From NCBI RefSeq assembly GCF_007992835.1, contig NZ_BKBA01000009.1, forward strand, positions 186,001 through 250,000: DNA of 64,000 nt, written 5' to 3'. Shown one piece after another: positions 57,257 to 64,000 of the stretch. The DNA comes from Knoellia locipacati (GTDB taxonomy: Bacteria; Actinomycetota; Actinomycetes; Actinomycetales; Dermatophilaceae). Position 1 is the stretch's first letter; every line of letters begins with the position of its first letter. The position numbers and the translations under genes were made by a program. The notes beneath the pieces were generated by a model, which was not told the origin of the DNA, did not search any database, and worked only from the letters and a program-made list of their open reading frames with translations.

Positions 57257-57964
57257 ATGACGTTGCCTGCCGCAGTTCTCTGGGACATGGACGGGACCCT
57301 CGTCGACACCGAGCCCTACTGGATCGCTGCCGAGCACGGCATCGTCGAGGAGCACGGCGGCGTCTGGTCCGACGAGTACGCCCACCAGCTCGTCGGCAAC
57401 GACCTCATGGTCAGCGCCCGCTTCATCAGGGACAACTCGCCGATCACGTGGGAGCCCGAGCGGATCATCGAGGAGCTCCTCGTGCGGGTCACCGCCCAGG
57501 TGCGCGAGCACGTCCCGTGGCGTCCGGGGGCGCGTGAGCTGCTCGCCGCGCTCCAGGAGGCAGGGGTGCCCAACGCCCTCGTGACGATGTCGTGGCGCTC
57601 GCTGGCGACCGCCGTCGTCGAGGCGCTGCCCGAGGGCACGTTCGCGGCGCTCGTCACCGGTGACGAGGTCGAGCACGGCAAGCCGCACCCGGAGCCCTAC
57701 CACGCAGCGGCGCGGATGCTCGGCGTCGACGCCCTCGACTGCATCGCCATCGAGGACTCGCCGACCGGGGTGCGCTCCGCCGTGGCGGCGGGTGTCCCCA
57801 CCATCGCGGTGCCGCACGTCGTGCCGGTGCCGCTCATGCGAGGGGCCGTCCAGCTGCCGAGCCTGCGCGGGCTCACGCCCGAGGACCTCGTCTCAGTCGT
57901 CGCCGATGAGCGCCTCGCCCGTGACGCGCGGGTCGAGGACGAGCCGTCCGGCGTCGGCGGGTAG
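57257..57964 (+). CDS. HAD-family hydrolase (beta-phosphoglucomutase-like)
   Basis: 235 residues. DMDGTLVDTEP (nucleophile Asp and acid Asp), VTMSW (motif II position), GDEVEHGKPHPEPY (Lys) and IEDSPTGVRSAVAAG (acidic pair). Phosphatase or mutase on a small phosphometabolite. Its 3' 72 bp overlap the convergent nuclease gene. Confidence 0.9.
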   Translation: MTLPAAVLWDMDGTLVDTEPYWIAAEHGIVEEHGGVWSDEYAHQLVGNDLMVSARFIRDNSPITWEPERIIEELLVRVTAQVREHVPWRPGARELLAALQEAGVPNALVTMSWRSLATAVVEALPEGTFAALVTGDEVEHGKPHPEPYHAAARMLGVDALDCIAIEDSPTGVRSAVAAGVPTIAVPHVVPVPLMRGAVQLPSLRGLTPEDLVSVVADERLARDARVEDEPSGVGG

Positions 57965-58738
57965 CGGCGGGGGAGTGCCGCCCCACTCGGGGCAGAGCTC
58001 CTTGAAGTCGCACCAGTCGCACAGCCGCGACGTGCGCGGGCGCCAGTCGCCGGTCTCGCTGGCCCGCACGATCGCCTGCCAGACGGCCTTGACGTTGCGC
58101 TCGAGCCCGAGCAAGTCGTGCTCGTCGGGCTCGTAGCGGACGATCTCGCCGTTGCCGAGGTAGACGAGCTGGAGCTGGCGGGGGATCTCACCGCGCTGGC
58201 GCCACAGGACCAGGGCGTAGAACTTCATCTGGAACAGCGCCTTGCCCTCGAACGCCTCGCGCGGCGACCGGCCGGTCTTGTAGTCGACGACCCGCATGGC
58301 GCCGTCGGGGGCGATGTCGAGCCGGTCGACGTAGCCGCGCAGGGTGAGTCCGTCGACCTCGGTCTCGACGTAGAGCTCGCGCTCGGCGGGCTCGAGCCAC
58401 TGCGGGTTCTCGAGGGTGAACCAGCGCTCGACGAGCGCACCGGCGGCCTTGAACCAGCCGTCCTCGTCGAGGCTCTCGTCGTCCTCGATCATCGTCGCGA
58501 GCTCGGGGCGCTCCTCGACGAGGCTGGCCCAGCGCGGCTCGAGCAGGGCGAGGGCCGCCTCGGGGGTGCGCTCGGCAGCGGGCAGCTCGAAGAGGTGCTC
58601 GAGGACCTCGTGCACGAGGGTGCCGCGGGCAGCAGCCGGCGACGGCGGGCCGTCGAGCTTGTCGATCGTCCGGAACCTGAAGAGCAGCGGGCACTGCTTG
58701 AAGTCCGCTGCGCGGCTCGGGGACAGTGCGGGGACCAT
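57893..58738 (-). CDS. RecB-like PD-(D/E)XK nuclease with Fe-S cysteines
   Basis: 281 residues, a stand-alone nuclease related to the C-terminal domain of RecB/AddB. LSPSRAADFKQCPLLFRFR (first Cys), RGTLVHEVLEHLF, GYVDRLDIAPDGAMRVVDYKTGRS (catalytic Asp and DYK) and CDWCDFKELCPEWGG (three Cys). The four cysteines would bind a [4Fe-4S] cluster. ATG 58738 follows a minus-strand TACGGT with 7 nt between. Confidence 0.9.
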   Translation of the reverse strand: MVPALSPSRAADFKQCPLLFRFRTIDKLDGPPSPAAARGTLVHEVLEHLFELPAAERTPEAALALLEPRWASLVEERPELATMIEDDESLDEDGWFKAAGALVERWFTLENPQWLEPAERELYVETEVDGLTLRGYVDRLDIAPDGAMRVVDYKTGRSPREAFEGKALFQMKFYALVLWRQRGEIPRQLQLVYLGNGEIVRYEPDEHDLLGLERNVKAVWQAIVRASETGDWRPRTSRLCDWCDFKELCPEWGGTPPPLPADAGRLVLDPRVTGEALIGDD

Positions 58739-58745
58739 GGACGAC

Positions 58746-58751
58746 ACCGTA
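58746..58751 (-). promoter_or_regulatory. -10 box of nuclease gene (TACGGT)
   Basis: Minus-strand TACGGT, 7 nt before ATG 58738. It overlaps a copy of the dispersed octamer GTATGCCG (58749-58756), so the octamer contributes promoter bases here. Confidence 0.45.
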
Positions 58752-58797
58752 TGCCGTCGCTCCGACACCGCGAGCCACCTCACCTCCCCGACGCGCA

Positions 58798-58841
58798 GCG
58801 TCCGCAACCCTGGTCGAGAAGGTGACCACGGTTGCGGACGC
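58798..58841 (-). terminator. long hairpin terminator after MFS gene
   Basis: GCGTCCGCAACC pairs perfectly with GGTTGCGGACGC (12 bp), with an inner TGGTC/GACCA stem (5 bp) and an 8-nt loop. Lies 26 nt past the end of the minus-strand MFS gene. Confidence 0.75.
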
Positions 58842-58867
58842 AGGCGCAGGTATGCCGTTGCGTCGCC

Positions 58868-60178
58868 TCAGGCGGCCAGGACCGCCTCGTCCGTGCCGGA
58901 CCTCGCACCCGAGGTGGGCTGACCCTCACCCGAGCGCATGGCCCCGCGCAGGCGCCACGCGGCGTACACGGCGATGAGGCTGATCGCGAGGTGCAGGCCG
59001 AGGAAGCCGTTCGCGAAGCCGGCACCGAGCAGGGCTCCGGCCACGAGCGGACCCAAGGCCGAGAAGGTCGTCTGCAGGGCACCGAAGATGCCGAGCGTCT
59101 GGCCGACCATGCCGGCGGGGGCCAGCGACGCGGTGAGCGGGTTGAGGACGGGGCTGTACATCGTCTCGCCGACCGCGAAGATCCCGAACGTCGTGACGAA
59201 CATCGCCGAGGCCACCCCGGGGGCGAACTGGGCCGACGACAGGACGAGCCACGACAGGACCCAGATCGCACCCACGGCCATGAGCAGCGTGGGGGCGCTG
59301 CGGTGGGCGGTGAGCCGCACGACGATGACCTGGAGGGCGACGATGACGATCGCGTTGACGGCGGCAGCGGTGCCGATGGCCGCGGTGTCGATGTCGAGGA
59401 CGGTGAGGCCGTAGGCCGGCAGGCCCGACTCGAACTGCGCGTAGAAGCCCAGGGCGAGGGTCACCGTGACGACCGCCGTCCAGCGCAGCGCGGGGTTGGC
59501 GAAGATGAGCCGCAGCGACTCGCGCGGGCTCTTGGGAGCGGACACCTCGGTGACGATGTCGCTGCCCGGGTGGACGCCGGCGCCGCGACCGGCCAGCCCG
59601 ATGACGAGCGAGGAGATCGCGAACCCTGCGGCGGCGGTGAGGAACCCGACGTCGAGGCCCTGCGGGGCGCGCAGGTCCACGAGATGTCCGGCGACGTAGG
59701 CGCCCGCCGCCATGCCGAGGGCCTCACCGGTGAACTTGTAGGCGAAGATCCGGCGGCGGTCGGCGCTGTCGACCCAGCGGAGCACGAGGACCTGCTTGGC
59801 GGGCACGGCGGCGGTGAGCCCCAGCCCGAAGACGAACATGCCCGCGAGGAAGGCCGCGGGGGAGTCGGCGAAGACGAGGGCGCCGACGCCCAGCGCACCG
59901 AGCAGCTGCGACAGCACCGCGACGAGGACCGGGTCGAACCGGTCGCTCAGCCGCCCCGCGACCGGCGCCGCGACGAGCGCACCGATCGAGAACAGCGACG
60001 AGGCCGCAGCAGCGGCGAACGCGCCCCACCCGCGGGTGTCGGCGGCATACGCGTACTGGAACGGGAGGACGGCACCCCATCCGAGCATGCCGATGGACGA
60101 GGCGAGGACGAGCAACTTGGCGCGCACGGCGAAGCTCCACCTTTCCGGTGAGTGGGAGGAGACAGACCCCGACCGCAC
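58868..60178 (-). CDS. MFS transporter, probably MarR-controlled
   Basis: 436 residues from GTG 60178, 12 predicted helices (first LLVLASSIGMLGWGAVLPF). AGRLSDRFDPV matches the loop 2-3 motif of the superfamily. GTG 60127, with AAGGTGGAG upstream, is a possible shorter start. Divergent from a MarR regulator and separated by a cluster of TTCGAA-type repeats, so likely a drug or toxin exporter under that repressor. Confidence 0.85.
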   Translation of the reverse strand: MRSGSVSSHSPERWSFAVRAKLLVLASSIGMLGWGAVLPFQYAYAADTRGWGAFAAAAASSLFSIGALVAAPVAGRLSDRFDPVLVAVLSQLLGALGVGALVFADSPAAFLAGMFVFGLGLTAAVPAKQVLVLRWVDSADRRRIFAYKFTGEALGMAAGAYVAGHLVDLRAPQGLDVGFLTAAAGFAISSLVIGLAGRGAGVHPGSDIVTEVSAPKSPRESLRLIFANPALRWTAVVTVTLALGFYAQFESGLPAYGLTVLDIDTAAIGTAAAVNAIVIVALQVIVVRLTAHRSAPTLLMAVGAIWVLSWLVLSSAQFAPGVASAMFVTTFGIFAVGETMYSPVLNPLTASLAPAGMVGQTLGIFGALQTTFSALGPLVAGALLGAGFANGFLGLHLAISLIAVYAAWRLRGAMRSGEGQPTSGARSGTDEAVLAA

Positions 60179-60195
60179 CCGACCGGGACCTCAAC

Positions 60196-60257
60196 TTCGG
60201 CTTCGATGCCGAATAGTTCGAACCCGAACGTTCGATGTCGAAAGGTTAGCATTCGAA
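60196..60257. promoter_or_regulatory. cluster of TTCGAA-type inverted repeats (MarR operator region)
   Basis: Within 62 bp: TTCGGC-N6-GCCGAA (60196-60213), GTTCGAAC (60216-60223), CGAACGTTCG (60225-60234), TTCGA-TG-TCGAA (60231-60242) and TTCGAA (60252-60257). They lie between the divergent MFS and MarR genes and fit an autoregulating MarR repressor with several sites. Confidence 0.65.
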
Positions 60258-60279
60258 GAACGCATGCGAGAATCGGGTT

Positions 60280-60789
60280 ATGCCCCGACGTCAGAGGACC
60301 GCAGCGCAGCAGCACCGTGACGCCGTCGCGGCCTATGTCGCCGCCGGTGGTGAGGAGTCCGTGCAGCGCGTCATCACGGCGCTCTACGGCGTGACCAAGA
60401 AGCTCGACCAGTGGTACGCCCGCCAGCTCGCCGACCTCGACCTCACGCAGGGGGAGTGGGCCGTCGTGGCGTCGCTGGCCCGGGCGGGGGAGGCCTGCCA
60501 GACCCCGAGCCAGCTCGCCGAGCTCACGAGCGTGGCCCCGTCGTCGATGACGCACCGGCTCGACAAGATGGCCCAGCGCGGGCTCGTCGAGCGCCGGCCG
60601 GACGCCGACAACCGCACCCGCACCCTCGTGTCGCTGACGCAGGACGGGTGGGAGCTGTTCAGCCAGTCCATCCGCGAGTCCGACGTCGTCGAGAGCGACG
60701 TGCTGCGCGGCCTCGACGCGGGGGAGCGCGACGAGCTCGCCCGCCTCCTCGAAGAGGTCATCGCCGAGCTCGACGACGTCGACCCCTGA
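60280..60789 (+). CDS. MarR-family transcriptional regulator
   Basis: 169 residues with a winged helix about 55-125 (LTQGEWAVVASLARAG; TPSQLAELTSVAPSSMTHRLDKMAQRGLVERR; wing DADNRTRTLVSLT). GAGAAT ends 6 nt before ATG 60280, so it may be leaderless. Probable repressor of itself and the divergent MFS gene. Confidence 0.9.
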   Translation: MPRRQRTAAQQHRDAVAAYVAAGGEESVQRVITALYGVTKKLDQWYARQLADLDLTQGEWAVVASLARAGEACQTPSQLAELTSVAPSSMTHRLDKMAQRGLVERRPDADNRTRTLVSLTQDGWELFSQSIRESDVVESDVLRGLDAGERDELARLLEEVIAELDDVDP

Positions 60790-60793
60790 GCGG

Positions 60794-60854
60794 CCCGTAT
60801 GCCGCCCGCCCCGGTGGGCGCGGGTCCCACGCTCCGCGTGGGCCGGCATACGGG
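60794..60854. terminator. cloverleaf-like bidirectional terminator, marR / metH
   Basis: Outer stem CCCGTATGCCG / CGGCATACGGG (11 bp, perfect) built from two opposed copies of the dispersed octamer. It encloses the hairpin CCCACGC-TCC-GCGTGGG (60826-60842) and a smaller CGCCC/GGGCG stem before it, giving a three-way junction. Confidence 0.75.
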
Positions 60855-60861
60855 AGCGGTC

Positions 60862-64000
<3,139 letters not shown>

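Overview
The window is a 64 kb piece of a high-G+C (roughly 70 % or more) actinobacterial chromosome. It is almost fully coding, with short intergenic gaps and no insertion sequences, prophage genes, integrases, CRISPR arrays or rRNA genes. The gene set includes mycothiol synthesis (MshC), an InhA-like FabI after FabG, the SUF operon with SufR and a Rieske protein, cyanophycin synthetase and cyanophycinase, ADP-glucose glycogen genes, F420-type LLM oxidoreductases, and several small actinobacteria-only families (DUF3090, DUF3099, DUF5703, SCO1664, acVLRF1). This points to Micrococcales, most likely Intrasporangiaceae (Janibacter/Knoellia/Terrabacter-like). The family-level placement is inference.

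Layout: 1-2.9 kb, two secreted proteases (M4, cut by the left edge, and M28) that end in near-identical domains. 2.9-6.0 kb, an ABC-2 exporter divergent from psd-pssA (phosphatidylethanolamine synthesis). 6.0-13.2 kb, sufR-B-D-Rieske-C-S-U-T, then an acVLRF1 release factor. 13.2-20.6 kb, a zinc metallopeptidase and cupin pair, an ABC-F ATPase, an ABC exporter behind a palindromic operator, SURF1 and MoaA. 20.6-22.7 kb, small conserved proteins and fabG-fabI. 22.7-30 kb, a Mur ligase-TPR fusion convergent with cphB-cphA, and serB. 30-34 kb, an LLM oxidoreductase, glgC and glgA. 34-45 kb, an ABC ATPase, NfeD/SPFH, two TSUP permeases, a TrmH methyltransferase, a NUDIX/DUF3037/HipA-like kinase group, a Ser/Thr kinase, a BASS transporter, a Tat-exported protein and a lone response regulator. 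45-50.5 kb, tRNA-Leu(GAG), an M20 peptidase, an LLM oxidoreductase, UppP and CorA. 50.5-58.7 kb, a conserved actinobacterial neighbourhood (histidine phosphatase, DUF3090, SCO1664 kinase-like, MshC, PAC2, HAD, RecB-like nuclease) split by a CbiMNQO cobalt/nickel ECF transporter. 58.7-64 kb, a MarR/MFS pair and metH (cut by the right edge).

Two sequence-level signals run through the window. First, the octamer GTATGCCG/CGGCATAC occurs at least 44 times in both orientations, in genes and between genes, about twenty-fold above base composition. Second, many genes carry a TANNNT hexamer ending 6-7 nt before the start codon, the geometry of leaderless transcription. This decided several start codons here (sufR, serB, the ABC-2 ATPase). 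Recognisable operators suggest metal control: an iron-box-like repeat before sufR and a Nur-like repeat before cbiM, the latter in the same region as cobalamin-dependent metH.
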